NCBI GenBank assembly: GCA_029948255.1
Contig: JALIZF010000940.1
Coordinates: 28,501 to 92,500, forward strand
Source: Telmatactis stephensoni
Taxonomy: Eukaryota > Cnidaria > Anthozoa > Actiniaria > Isophelliidae
Length of the DNA stretch: 64,000 nt
Direction of reading: 5' to 3'
The notes under the pieces are model-generated. The model did not search any database. It saw nothing but the letters and a program-made list of their open reading frames with translations, and was not told the origin of the DNA. This document shows positions 23,905 to 35,359 of this stretch, piece after piece. The number at the start of each line of letters is the position of its first letter. Positions within the stretch are counted from its first letter, which is position 1. The translations under genes were made by a program, and so were the position numbers.

Positions 23905-24050
23905 TCAAATTGTGTTGAGAACAACAGTTACGCCATTCGACTTCGTTTTGTGAGGTACTATTTTATTCTCACCACATTTTTACGTCACCATCTGTGCATT
24001 TATTAGAGTACAGACGCACGCAAAAATGGAATATATGTGTTAAATTGTCA
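23905..24050. mobile_element. MITE in gene 3 intron 2
   Basis: Contains GCCATTCGACTTCGTTTTG, a TCTCACCACATTTTTACGTC segment and the terminus AGTACAGACGCACGCAAAAA. It is orthologous in position to the element at 16376 in gene 2, directly before the Asp exon, so the insertion predates the gene duplication. Confidence 0.65.
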
Positions 24051-24723
24051 ATATTTTGCATGAAATCCAGGTGCTCATAAACGAACCGGGACTACAAGGG
24101 TACAACAATCCTTTGAAGTGTCGAAGATTATCGAGCATCCAAAGTATACTGGTAAGGATGCCGACATGGCCAAAGAAGTCGACATGGCTTTGTTGAAACT
24201 GGCCTCACCAGTGAGAATGAGCCGGAAAGTTGGTCCAATATGTCTGACTAGAAAAAAACCCAAAGTTGGGCAAAAATGTTTCGTTACGGGTACGTTAAAG
24301 TCCCTATGACGCATATTTTTTTATTTTCAAACTTAGTTCTTTTTAGAGAGCATAGTGAAGATCTTTTTACCCAGGTTTTCCTTACCTCGTATTTTCTGAG
24401 ATATGAAGGTTTCAAATGTCAAAATGCAAATTTGATGACGTAAGAGGAGGCAACACTGCAAACTTCTCATGGGTTTTACAAAACGAGGATTTCAATTCGA
24501 GAGCCAGATTTTTCTCTAAACAACAGGCTTTGCCAATGGAAATGAGTTACCCCACAATTTCCCTGTGCTTCAAAGCCCTCACCACTTGACACCTTTAGTT
24601 ACTCTATGGAATACAAAGCACCAAAATACTAAGCGCTGATTGGGCGAGTGAGTGTGATCATTTTCTAAGGGTATTTAAAGCTAATTAAAGCTACACGGAA
24701 AGGAAAGAAGTCGAAACAAGGAT

Positions 24724-24800
24724 GTGAAGTCACTGGGGATTGAACTCGGGACCTCTCGCACTGAAGGCCGCGCACTAACCAACTGTGCGATCCTTGCTCC
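24724..24800 (-). mobile_element. tRNA-derived SINE head (pol III A and B boxes)
   Basis: On the minus strand GGAGCAAGGATCGCACAGTT leads into an A-box-like GCACAGTTGGTTAGTGCG. About 30 nt further is GTCCCGAGTTCAATCCCC, a B-box/T-arm with pairing GGG/CCC ends. The tRNA-like fold is partial and the acceptor stem pairs poorly, so this is a SINE or tRNA pseudogene and not a working tRNA. Confidence 0.6.
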
Positions 24801-25707
24801 AACTTCTGACAACCCATCTGTAAACGTGTTTTAAGTTCTCTTGGTGTTCTAACATTGGGGTTATAAGGTAGTATACATGTTCAATGAGCTCTACTATATG
24901 CTAGTGACTCGGAATCTCCACTGATGATACGTCATCTCTCCATGAGAATTCTAGTATAAAATATTTTTTTGACGCACCTAGGGTGTGAAGAAAATCTTAA
25001 TGCTTTCTTTTCTAGTATTCTTCCAGAGAGCTGTCCTGGAGCTGTCGCACTATTTGGTACATATCATGTTTCTCAGAGTCAGTAGAAAAATCATTATAAT
25101 CCTCAGAGTCAGTAGACTGAGATTTCGAACAAGATATCGCTCTCAAAGTAAGCTCTTGTTCTAGATCTAGATATCTTCATGTTTCTTTCTCGAAGAGGTA
25201 GCCTGAGACGTACGAAGGAAATGGGAATCTTTTCTCAGGCCAGGACTATTATTTATAGCAAAAACAGGCTCAAAGCCAACATGAAGGGTGACATGACATA
25301 AGGCACAGAACTACTGCCATGTTGAGCTAAAGTTTGTTTCTTGGTTTTAAACGGAATGGATGAGTCAGCTAATTGTCGAATGAAATCTTGATGAGGTCTT
25401 AGTCTTTCTTTGGCCGCTTGCGTCAGTGGAATAGTTTCCTTGAATAAATTCAAGCAGACCTCACAAATAGTATGGACCTGTTTATGTTTCTAGAATAAAG
25501 ATTTTGCAAAAGTATCAACAACCAAAAACTCGAAAAAAGAACTAAAAAATCGAATTTTTTAGACTTGTTGATACTGGCTAACTCTATCGTGTACTCAAAA
25601 TAATAAAGTTCATCAGTACATGACTTTCTTTCTTTTGTACTTTGTAGTACCGGTTTGTTTATCAGTAACTGGAAGTCATTGCTAAATATTAATAATTTAA
25701 CAAATAG

Positions 25708-25760
25708 ATTCCATTTTTCCGTGCGTCTGTACTCTAGCAAACGCACAGATGGCAGGTGTA
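25708..25760. mobile_element. Solo end of the TTCCGTGCGTCTGTACTCTA MITE family
   Basis: Matches the left arm of the complete hairpin at 26003-26174, then diverges after GCACAGATGGC. Confidence 0.6.
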
Positions 25761-26002
25761 CGGTACGCGTACGCATTTGATGACGTGAGGATAATGACCA
25801 TTTGATTTGAAAATATTTTTATAAACAAAGACGAGGTATGAAGTAAAGACCCATTACGACTGTTAGTGCAAACTAAAGGTAAATGAGTGATTCTCAGTCG
25901 ACCCGCTAGATCGACATTTTTGGACTTTATGAAATGGTTATCCATTAATGGTTATCTATTTCCCAAAAGTGCAAAGCCAGCTAGCGAGTATTTAACAAAT
26001 AT

Positions 26003-26174
26003 ATTCCATTTTTCCGTGCGTCTGTACTCTAATCGATGCACAGATGACGCCAATATGTGGTGAGAACAAAAAAGTACGCCACGAGACGAAGTCGAGTGGC
26101 GTGACTGGTGTTCTCACCACATTTTGACGTCTTCTGTGCATCGATTAGAGTACAGACGCACGGAAAAATGGAAT
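26003..26174. mobile_element. Hairpin MITE, complete copy
   Basis: Arms of about 80 bp run from ATTCCATTTTTCCGTGCGTC to the mirrored GACGCACGGAAAAATGGAAT. A centre around AGACGAAGTCGAGTGGCGTG is also partly self-complementary. It is the best-preserved member of the family also present at 16376, 23905 and 25708. Confidence 0.85.
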
Positions 26175-28598
26175 CTATCTGTTTTATATAATATTTATCG
26201 AAACATTCCAACCAATCAGAGCGCGCGTAAGATTCGATGACGCCATCTATGTGTGTGTACTCTAATCACACATGGTTGTTCGACCAATCAGAGCGCGCGT
26301 AATATACCAATTATTATATAAAAACCCTTTATTATATGAGAAACATGCATCTAAAGCATGCTCTATTTAGTCAATTAGCGCACCGGTAACTTTAATTTCC
26401 GTACGGACCGAAATTGGAGGAATATCATTTTATTGCCATGTTGCTTTGATTGCTGTTTGCAAAGAATAAAAGAACTCTTTTTGACATACTTAAAATTAAA
26501 GCTCAATATTCAATTCATCCGAATTCAAAGAATTTTTTTTGTGATTGGTAAAAAAGGCCCCAATTGATGAAGTAAAAACATTACATTATCAACAACCAAT
26601 CAGACTGCAGGGTCTAGCAGATTCAAAATTACGAAGTGACTATTCGTTTATACTGAGCGAAAAACGTTTCAGTTTAAAATATACTGGTTTCGGAGATAGT
26701 CAACGACTGTAGAAAGTGACGCCGCATCTTTTAAAGCACGTGTATTTCGCATTCCAAAGGAAACACAGGTAATTGGAATCAATTCTAGGAGATAACGCAC
26801 AGAGCAAACATCTTCTCTGACAGTCTTTTGTTTTCAAGAATACCATAAAATTTCTCAAGCTAATAAGAGCTTTAAACAAGCACTGAGGTAGCAAGATATC
26901 TGAATTTTCACCTAATTTATATTCTTTACATAATCGCTTTTATGTTTAATATATCCTGTGGCAATATATTTCATTTTTCGTGTCTGTTTCAAATCAAATG
27001 AAATATCTCCGTATTTCATTCTGTCGTCTTTCGTTTTATGGAGAAGCCATATTCATCATATGCTATGCTTGTTTTGATGAGAGTGAACTTGACAATGTAA
27101 AAATAGAATTGCATTAATTGAAAAAGCTAAGATTTACTTTGCTGACTTTTTTCGGGTGAACACTAAAAAAACATTTCACAGAAAGTAATTACCAAACTGA
27201 TGTTTATCCATCGTAATACCTCAATTACTGTCACACATATCACTCTGATTGCACGACAGGGACGAAAAATCATTTTCATTCAAAACAGTGTTTTGTACCC
27301 TCTTGGTTATTAAAGCCCAAGCTTTTTTCAGGGTTCGTTGTGAGACATGAATTTAAAATTCCAGGAGAATTCCAGGAGTATTCAAGGACCCAAAAACAAT
27401 TTTTCAAGGAGTAGTGTTACCCGATTTTTTTCTAATGGTTTTACTGAAATACTAGAACATCCTCCTCCCTCACTTCCATGTAAAAGAAAAAGCGAAGTTT
27501 CTGTTTCCAATCCCATTCATTTCCCTTACGTTTTTTGTTAAAAGCATACATTCAAGGAGTTTTCAAGGAGTTTGAGCAGAATTTCTAGAATTCAAGAGCT
27601 TTTCAAGCGCCCTTGAAAACGTAAATGAAATTCAAGGAGTTTAAGGAGTAGATGCACGAACTCTGTTTTGTATACAAGCCCTTTTGGGCTAAAAACAAAA
27701 ACAAAAACAGGAAACAAACAAACAAACAAACAAACAAAAAACAGATCAAATGCCATAAAAATTTGAATGTGTCTCAGAGAGATAATGCCTTTCTACTTTG
27801 AGAGAGGAGTGACATTTTCAGCAGCAGCAAATCCATCATGTTCTACAACCTTATGTTTGCAAGTTGTCTGAAAAGTTCGTGTCCTTGAATTTTCATTATC
27901 TTATTTTGGCTAATGGAAAAGCATTTTCAGGACATTTCATCAAAACATCGTAACCTGTTCTTAGTTTTAATGGCCTTAAAATTTAGATTATGTTAACAAT
28001 CTGTTATTCATTTGCATTTCAATATTAAAACGGGCTCTTTTTAAATATGCGCATTTTCGTGTCGGCCTGTCACTTTGTTCACAATTAGCAGTTTTGAGTT
28101 TCTCAAACTTTCTGTTTATTCATTTTCAAAATATTGTTTTCAACCTACAAGAACACATTTGAGCAAATCCATCGTTTTCGAAAATATCTCCGAGCTTTTG
28201 ATTACAATACTGTAACTTGGCAAGGTTTTACCACAAGGTTGAAGCAATGCTAGTGCAATGAAAAGTTTGAAAACAAAGCTTCGCAGTTTTTCCGCGATGC
28301 CTGATTACACATAGATAGTGATTTAGCTGCTGCACAAACTATGACTTTTAGTTTGAGTAATTCTCGATGCTTGGCAACTATCTCGCGTCAATCTTCTTTG
28401 TTAAAAATGACGTTCGGCGTAATTGATAAAACCACAGGTGGCAGCTTTCAGAAAATTTCACACCAGTAATATCATATTTCAATGTTTTCCTTTCTTTTCT
28501 GACCTACTCTTTGAAGTTCCTCGAATTTGTTTTTGTTGTTGTTGTTGCTGTTTTTGAGCTACAAACTTCCCGAGGAATGATCTGTTTTTGTTTTGAAA

Positions 28599-29155
28599 CT
28601 CGTCGGATTATCATCGTTAATTTGCTTTGTGATAGTCATGAACTTTTTGAAGAGCAAAAACAAAAGAAAACTAATCACTCTTAAGGGTTTGTCACGCATA
28701 AATTGGAAAACTCATTAGGTCTTTTATGTTGCCAAATTTATATAAATCAATAGTTGAACTCAGATCCAAGGTGGCGGTTTCATCGGATTATCATCGTTAA
28801 TTTTGCTTTGTGATAGTCATGAACGTTTTGAAGAGTAAAAACAAAAGAAAACTAATCACTCTTAAGGGTTTGTCACGCATAAATTGGAAAACTCATTAGG
28901 TCTTTTATGTTGCCAAATTTATATAAATCAATAGTCGAACTCAGATCCAAGGTGCGGCGGTTTCATCGGATTATCATCGTTAATTTTGCTTTGTGATAGT
29001 CATGAACGTTTTGAAGAGTAAATTAAAAACAAAAGAAAACTAATCACTCTTAAGGGTTTGTCACACATAAATTGGAAAGCTCATTAGGTCTTTTATGTTG
29101 CCAAATCTATATAAATCAATAGTGGAACTCATGATCAGATCCATGTTGGCAGTTT
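28599..29155. repeat. Tandem repeat, three copies of about 182 bp
   Basis: Three head-to-tail units each start CGGATTATCATCGTTAATTT. Each contains TTTGAAGAG(T/C)AAA, CTAATCACTCTTAAGGGTTT, TTGTCAC(G/A)CATAAATTGG and end near CTCAGATCCA(A/T)G. Copies begin near 28602, 28784 and 28968. The units are very similar, implying recent amplification. No coding frame. Confidence 0.9.
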
Positions 29156-29487
29156 TTAATTATCAGCTGAAAGTAAAATGATACCCAAACAAGTGCACGT
29201 CCGCCTATCTCCGGCTATCAGCACCCCCTTCCGTGTTTCATGCATTATGAAACAAACAAAAGAGATAATTGGGGAAACTGTCTTGTCTAGAATAAGGAAC
29301 GATTTCTGAAGTTTATACTCCAACTCATTAGGCAACCTTTTGATGAACTATTTGTCATTGGTACATTTGTATTATTATTGCGGATTATGTATTAATTGTC
29401 GGTGTAGTATGAATACAGTAAATATTAAATTTTCGCACCAGCTTGCTAAATATGCAAATATGGTACATCACCCAATAGATAGTCCAG

Positions 29488-29639
29488 TTCCGAAATACGC
29501 TTCACCTGCCACATACAAAGGAATTAGAACGAGGCTACGTTCAGTTTTAAACCTTTTGTCTTTTTACGAATGACTGAGCTATATGCACGTAGCCTCGTCT
29601 TGATTCCTTTGTATGTTGCAAGTGAAATGTATCTCGGAA
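29488..29639. mobile_element. MITE with about 52-bp terminal inverted repeats
   Basis: The left end TTCCGAAATACGCTTCACCT and right end (mirrored) ATGTATCTCGGAA, each extended to the ACGAGGCTACGT block, form imperfect inverted repeats about 120 bp upstream of the LRR-GPCR start. Confidence 0.8.
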
Positions 29640-29761
29640 GTCGGCTATTGTAATCATCTGCATGCACACCAGGGCGATTTTGGCCTTAGCTTTAGTCCAT
29701 AATCAACGGCCGATTCTTACCTTGTAGAGAATAGTCCCAGTTGAATTGAAGATTACCTAAG

Positions 29762-32700
29762 ATGGCATCAGTTGTCTTTTACTTTTACATATTCTGGCCA
29801 CTACTACTGATGACTTCTGCAAGCAGCAATTCGTGTTCACCTCATTGTATTTGCTTTGTCGATGACGATGGCGATTTGGCTGCAAAATGTAACTTCAAAG
29901 ATGTCAGAAAGTCAGAAATTATGCTACCAAAATTAACCAAGATACTGTAAGTACTGTCAGTTAATACTGATTCTCCGCTCTTTCTCTGACTTTCTGTAAC
30001 ATTATCTCCTAATTGTAGGGGGCTGCAATCTGTTTTCTGAAAATAGAGTTAATAGCTTTTAATTCTTGAATATTGTTTTGTCCATATTCCCATGATAAAA
30101 TCTAAAATGGCTTTGTTGCTGGGAAGCTTCATAACGGTCAAATTTTGTTTCAACTAGCAAAACTTTTATTACAACGTCCAAGCTTTCGGGCAGTCGTTTG
30201 TCGTCAGGGATAATCGAAATCTGTTATCGATCCCCATGACAGTTTATATTTTTTGGATGAATTTACATAGAATGACAACTTCTTTTGATCATCGAAAACA
30301 AATGTTTGTGCACTCATTGTTACTTCACAGTGAACTTTGAAAGGGAAAAATCAAACTCTAACTGGCGTTTCGATTTTGCATTGGTCTTTATGATCCTTGA
30401 AAAAGATCTGACACAAGTTTCTAGTCATGTTTTGAAAAGAAACTGAAAGTAAACGGACGGACGGACGAATTGAGCGAGCGAACAGAAGGGAGGGAGGGCG
30501 AGAAAGGAAGGAAGAAGCTGCCGAAAAAGGCCGGGCAAAAAAATCGAAGGAAGGAAGAAGGAACGAGTGAATGGAGGAAAAAAGGAAAGAGGGAAAAAAA
30601 GGCAGGAGGGAAAGAAAGAAGGATCGGATAGTTACTTAGCTAACTCATATTCAGAACCATAAGTCTAATCATAGTTATATTAATTAATAATTTAATAATA
30701 ATTAATAAATTAATGATTATTATAACTCAATTGCCAGCTCTATTATTTTCAGTGACATTTCAAATAACAACCTTACTGAAATACACAGTTGGATGTTCTC
30801 ACGCACTCCAAATGTAACAAAACTGTAAGTCTTGGAAAACTTTTACAAGAAATACCCTTTTTATCAAGAGGAGATTTTTTCACATTCAAGCATTGGGCAA
30901 CAAAATCTATTCACCTGAAGAGTAGAGTGAATGCATTTAATCCGTGAAACAAACACTTCTAATTAGTACTAAATAGTGTTGATTAGACAATAGGAAACAA
31001 AGGAATTACCATAGCATTATTTTGTACTATTTATGTTTCACGGATTAAGTGCGTGCACTATAACTGTTGTACAAAGCTAAAGTTATTACCTTCAGAAAAT
31101 TTAGGTTGTGTATAAGTGGTTTTGATTAATAAAAGTTGGATAGAAGTGTTAATCCAAAGTGAAAATTAAAATCGCGCGAAAATGAGTTTTAGGCTTTCTT
31201 TCGCTCATTTGCTATATGATTCTTTACATTCAACTCGCCGAAAGGCTGCTAAATTTTAATAAAAGTTCAGGATAACCACTTTGTACAATTCAAAAGATTG
31301 TTTTAAACAGACATTGTTACTTAGTAGATCAATTCCTAACTGATAAGTGTCAATCCAAAACGAAAAGTTGAATTAAAATTTGCACAAGGGGCTGGTTTTT
31401 GGCACTTTTAGACATTGCTCGATATTGAAAAACATCTCTTAATTAAAACAGAAGACATTGGAGAATTAGTGTTGGAGGGGCGGGGGAGGGGAGGGACCAA
31501 CAGACCTTTAAAGCCGCGGCTACACGGGCGACGTTTGGCTTTCACAGGCGACGCGATTTTTTAAAATCGCCAACGCACGAGGAAATCGCACGTGTAGCCA
31601 CTCTTGCACAGGCGACGCGACAGCTAAAATAATCGCCCAAAAAGTCGCGAGAAATTATATAAGTTGAATTTTTCGCAACCTTTTTTAGGCGATTTTTTTC
31701 AAAACTTAAGAAATAATTACCTGAATTTTATTGGTAAAAACAAAATAGGACACCCTAAATATTTGCGTCGCCTATGCAAGCAAGACACCGCCCGTGTAGC
31801 CGCTGCACGAGGATAATTGATTTGATTTTGGCCTCTACAAAAACGGACTCAAGTAATTTCATTTTTGATTTATTTTTAGTGTTTTTTAACACTACTAGTG
31901 TCGATGTTCCCAGCTTTTATATTACCAACGTCTGAACGTGAGTCCTAAAACATTCAAAAATAAACTCCATGATTTTCACTACAAAGATGGACGACCATCT
32001 CTGTCCTAAAAATGACCCAACCCCCCTCCCCGCGGGAAATTAGTGCCATAATTTCACAATCTCATGTATACCTACTTCAAAAAATGTTGCCAAAGCCAAA
32101 GGCGATAGGCGATAGGCTGGGTCATTCCCTGACTCATAGTTAGGGTGTCGTATTTCTTTTTACCAATAAATTATAGCATTCTGATAATTATATCTAAAGC
32201 TCTGAGCAAAACGAATAGATAAAAACAAGAGCTTATTTTTATTCGATCTTGCTTCTTCATAGTCCAGACCCAGGCCTCTTTTTACCCCGTTCCGCTTTGG
32301 TAAAACAGAGTCCAGAAGAACTTGCATGCGCATGCGTTACATGAACCAATCAGACACCGTAAAGGTTTGGTGTGACCTGGTTACAAGGCCTTTTGACAAG
32401 TCATAGAGGGGCTTGGCTTTGGTCCAATTTGGGTAAAAACGTGTGCTTCGTACAAGTGAGCGCATATACTTAACTGCTTTGGTGAATTCGTTTTCAAAAT
32501 GAGCCCCATACAGCTGATTTAATTCAGATAACCTTTCGTTTAACCCTTCGTAAACAGCAACCATATTGAACGATCGCCTTGTAACCAGGCCACACCAAAA
32601 TTTTACGGTGTCTGATTGTTCATGTAACGCATGTGCATGCAAGTTCTTCTCGACTCTGTTTTACCGAAGCGGAGCGGGATAAAAAGAGGCCTGGGTCTCG

Positions 32701-35359
32701 ACTAGGTTCTTCAGAGTAGGGATGACTATGTCCTATCTTTTATCGTCTTTGACTCTGACAACCTTTTTTGGTGAAGAGCTATATATCATTAATGCCTTTG
32801 TTAGGTTTGTGGCCAACAATTATATCAGCAACATCAAGAAGAATACTTTCAAAGATCTTCCATTTCTGGAATTCATGTAAGTGTGTGTAACTGTCAGATA
32901 AATTTGAATGGAAATGGACGAACATTTTTCGGCTAACGAATTGAAGGATTAGGTAGAGCGAGTAAGAATGGAGCCCAGAAATATCAAATAAGAATATTTT
33001 ACGACATAGTCATTTAATTAGCATTTACATTTTCGAGAAAAGAGAAGTTGCTTGTCTCCTACCTAATTTTATGCGAGACATTTCTTTAATTTCTGTTCAT
33101 CAATAGAACGATTTCGCATAACTCACTTTTAGATGCAAATAAGTAAAATAATATGCTAATGCAAAATAGAATGTTAATGATGGAAACGCACGAAACCTCA
33201 AGCTTCGATCATTTAAATAAGCATGATGAATCATACAAAACGAACAAGATAAACTCAAAATCATTTGAAAAGCGTCATAATTGTAAACTCAGTAACTATA
33301 AATTTCAGAGCCACCTTGTCAACTTGTTGCGTGCCATGTGTGCGGTTTTGTGCGTTTACATCATTAACATGCTATTTTGTCATTAGCATATTATTTTACT
33401 CACTTGCATCTAAAAGTAAGTTATGTGAAATCGTTCTATTGAACACGGAGCGCTTCTTCATTTTAACTGTACTTCTACTTCCACGGCAAATATAAGAAAA
33501 TATACGCAAATATTTATTACCAAAAACGTTTTTATTCTCAAGCATACACCGAATCGAAATATGGCGGCAAATTTGAACTATTGCTTTATACTGACTAGCC
33601 TCTCATTCATGTGAAAACGCTTTTGTGTTTCAACGTGAACACAAGGCTAGTCAGTCCAGAACAATAGTTATTCAAATTTGCCACCATATTTCGATTCGGC
33701 CAATGTGTCTACGAAGTGATAGTATTGTGAGCATACCCGTAGCAGTGTTCCAGTGCATAATTCTTTGTTATTTATCTCATATTGCCCTAATGCCTAGTCT
33801 CCTTCGCGGCCGTTCTTAGTGTCGTCACGCTATGCAGCGTTGCGTGACGACACTACGAACGGCTTGAGAAGGCGACTACTTAATACCAGGTTGTTCATTT
33901 TCACAGAGATTTAACAAATAATCGTCTAACGCACTGGGATGTAGATGTAAAGAACGAACTTTCCAATCTACGTGTTCTTGAGGCCAGTGGAAATCCATTT
34001 ATTCCTGGTCAGCAGTTGTTTACTTTGCCCATGCTCACTTTTGTGGTTGGAATAACCTGGAGCCAAAAATGCCAAGAGTGTCTTCTGGTCAGAACATCAG
34101 CTATTCAGAATTTCATGAAAAAGAATAAGTCCTATTGTGCCTTAACGAAGAAGAATTTTGAGTTCATTGATGAGGTAAACTACGGAAAGTCCCTTTGGTT
34201 TGTTCAACGTGGTTTTTCACCACAATGTTTCTGTGAAAGTGAGAAATGCACTAATGCAGAAAATTCTGAACCTTATGATCTAGCACTGAATTTGATCATC
34301 CGAAAACTGTTCTACGTAGAGTACGTTTTAGGTGCCATCGCCATTGCTCTGAACCTTGTTGTCACGCTAACAATAATTTTGTCACGCTCTCTTCACAAGC
34401 CTTCGTTTATATTGATATGTAACGTGGCGTTGTGTGACCTCCTGATCGGCATCTACTCAGTCCTGACTGGTCGGTTTACTGTGTATGAATTCATTGTTAA
34501 CCGTAAGAACTATGGAGACATGGATGCTTTCGTCAATCCTTACTGTACCGTAATGGGGTTCATTTTTACAACAGCTGAAATGGTTACCGTGCCAACGACG
34601 CTCTTGATGACAATAGAAAGGTTTCTAAGTATCGTCTACTGTATGAACCCTTCTAGACGCGTACGGAAAAGACTAACTTTAATCCTCATTGCTTTGTTTT
34701 GGCTTGGTGGAATGTGTTATGCGTCTTTACCGTTTTTCCGTGTTGGAGGGCTCAGACAGCATGGAGAGTACACCTGTACACTACCATTTGTTGATGGAGA
34801 AAATAATACGAATGTTAACAAATCAACTCTTGTTACAGCTATACTCTTGGCACTGCTCTATCTTAGTGGCTCATGCCTGTATATACCGATTTATAGATAT
34901 GTACGAAATACGAATGCAAGTGTCGGGGTTAAGAGAAAGGCTACCCTAGCGAAAAACATCGCTATATTGATCACTACGAACTTTGTCTTTTTCCTGCTGC
35001 CTTTGATTTCCATGCTTATATTTGCATATTCTTATCACAGTTTTGCAAAGATTCTTCAAGTGAACACACTCAAAGATTTACAGATTTACTTTATCTTCCT
35101 TTCATGGCTTCCAGTGGTTTTACTTGCGGTCAATTCCTGTTTGAACCCATTTCTCTGTGCATTTAGACATCCGAAGTTCAGGTCCCGGCTAAAGTTGTTA
35201 TTAGGCAAGCTTCGAAAAAGAACCAATTCTGAGAGTGATCTTGCGAATGGAGTTCGAACGCCTGCAGGTGGAGACATTAGTATGTCTGATACTAAAGTTG
35301 CAGAAAAGAATGCTGGTGAACTTGGGATAAGAAATAGCACTTTCACAACTTCAATTTAA
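29762..35359 (+). CDS. Leucine-rich-repeat class A GPCR (LGR/relaxin-receptor-like)
   Basis: Exons 29762-29946, 30753-30824, 32805-32876 and 33907-35359 (TAA) are joined by GT-AG sites. All introns are phase 2, giving about 593 residues. Exon 1 encodes a signal peptide and a Cys-rich LRR N-cap (CSPHCICF...KCNF). Exons 2 and 3 are exactly 72 bp, one 24-residue LRR each (LDISNNNLTEI; LFVANNYISNI), the one-repeat-per-exon pattern of LGR genes. Exon 4 adds a third LRR (DLTNNRLTHW), a Cys-rich cap (CQEC, CFCESEKC), seven membrane segments and a tail. GPCR landmarks are a TM2 LCDLLIG-type segment (NVALCDLLIGIY), ERF at the DRY site, and NPFLC at the NPxxY site. It probably binds an extracellular ligand. 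No LDLa module is visible. Other LRR exons could be missed in the MITE-filled introns, though the frame closes without them. Confidence 0.9.
30460..30630. repeat. Purine-rich GGAA/GGAC tract in LGR intron 1
   Basis: Degenerate (GGAC)n then (GGAA)n/(GAAA)n, over 80 percent purine on the plus strand by inspection. Confidence 0.8.
30929..31060. mobile_element. MITE in LGR intron 2
   Basis: Left end GTGAATGCATTTAATCCGTG and mirrored right end CACGGATTAAGTGCGTGCAC, with ATTAGTACTAAATAGTGTTG inside. Confidence 0.65.
31515..31806. mobile_element. MITE in LGR intron 2 (GCGGCTACACGGGCGAC ends)
   Basis: Left GCGGCTACACGGGCGACG and right CACCGCCCGTGTAGCCGC are inverted repeats. Repeated GGCGACGCGA motifs lie inside. 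Confidence 0.75.
32258..32703. mobile_element. MITE with about 130-bp inverted repeats, LGR intron 2
   Basis: The left arm begins AGTCCAGACCCAGGCCTC and the right arm ends GAGGCCTGGGTCTCGACT. Similarity continues inward through TTGCATGC and AATCAGACACCGTAAA to TGGTTACAAGGC. Confidence 0.85.
33105..33442. mobile_element. MITE with about 60-bp TIRs, LGR intron 3
   Basis: AATAGAACGATTTCGCATAA at the left is mirrored by TTATGTGAAATCGTTCTATT at the right. Both continue through the TTTTAGATGCAA and ATAATATGCTAATG blocks. Confidence 0.85.
33552..33703. mobile_element. MITE, LGR intron 3
   Basis: Ends GAATCGAAATATGGCGGCAA and TTGCCACCATATTTCGATTC. The inner inverted pair is GACTAGCC / GGCTAGTC. Confidence 0.8.
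33798..33870. mobile_element. Short hairpin MITE, LGR intron 3
   Basis: CGTTCTTAGTGTCGTCACGC and GCGTGACGACACTACGAACG form a near-perfect stem with an 11-nt loop, 35 bp from the last LGR exon. Confidence 0.8.

Larger units (their letters stand above)
20747..24289 (+). pseudogene. S1-family protease, inverted paralogue of gene 2, lacking the catalytic-Ser exon (gene 3)
   Basis: Exons 20747-20807 (signal peptide [20 protein letters not shown]), 23496-23699 and 24071-24289 join in phase 1 with GT-AG sites, about 161 codons. His is present (VVTAAHC) and Asp is present (VDMALLKL). Frame and cysteines are intact, and the last visible exon ends CFVTG|GTACGT, ready to splice to a WG...GDSGGP exon. 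No such exon was found on the plus strand to 29760. Either the 3' part was lost when the inverted duplication formed, or it lies beyond my detection. If transcribed, the product would be a half-domain. Exon 24071 has an insertion relative to gene 2 (KDADMAKEV). I label it a truncated copy, while noting that its remaining exons show no stops. Confidence 0.75.
24290..29761. other. Gene-poor stretch downstream of gene 3
   Basis: Contains a SINE head (24724), MITE pieces (25708, 26003) and a stretch of self-similar CAAGGAGT/AAGGAGT motifs (27360-27650) also seen as degenerate direct repeats. Also present are an (AAAC)n satellite (27715-27738) and the tandem repeat at 28599. I saw no protease exon, RNA gene or other supported gene. 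Confidence 0.5.

Noticed and set aside
28599..29155. Possible CRISPR-like array
   Set aside because: Units are about 182 bp, contiguous, without unique spacers, and in a eukaryotic genome.
31871..31940. Possible extra LRR exon of the GPCR after TTTTTAG
   Set aside because: An in-frame stop follows within three codons in the required phase and there is no LRR pattern.
34689..34949. 86-codon plus-strand frame within the LRR-GPCR
   Set aside because: Out-of-frame shadow of the receptor exon.
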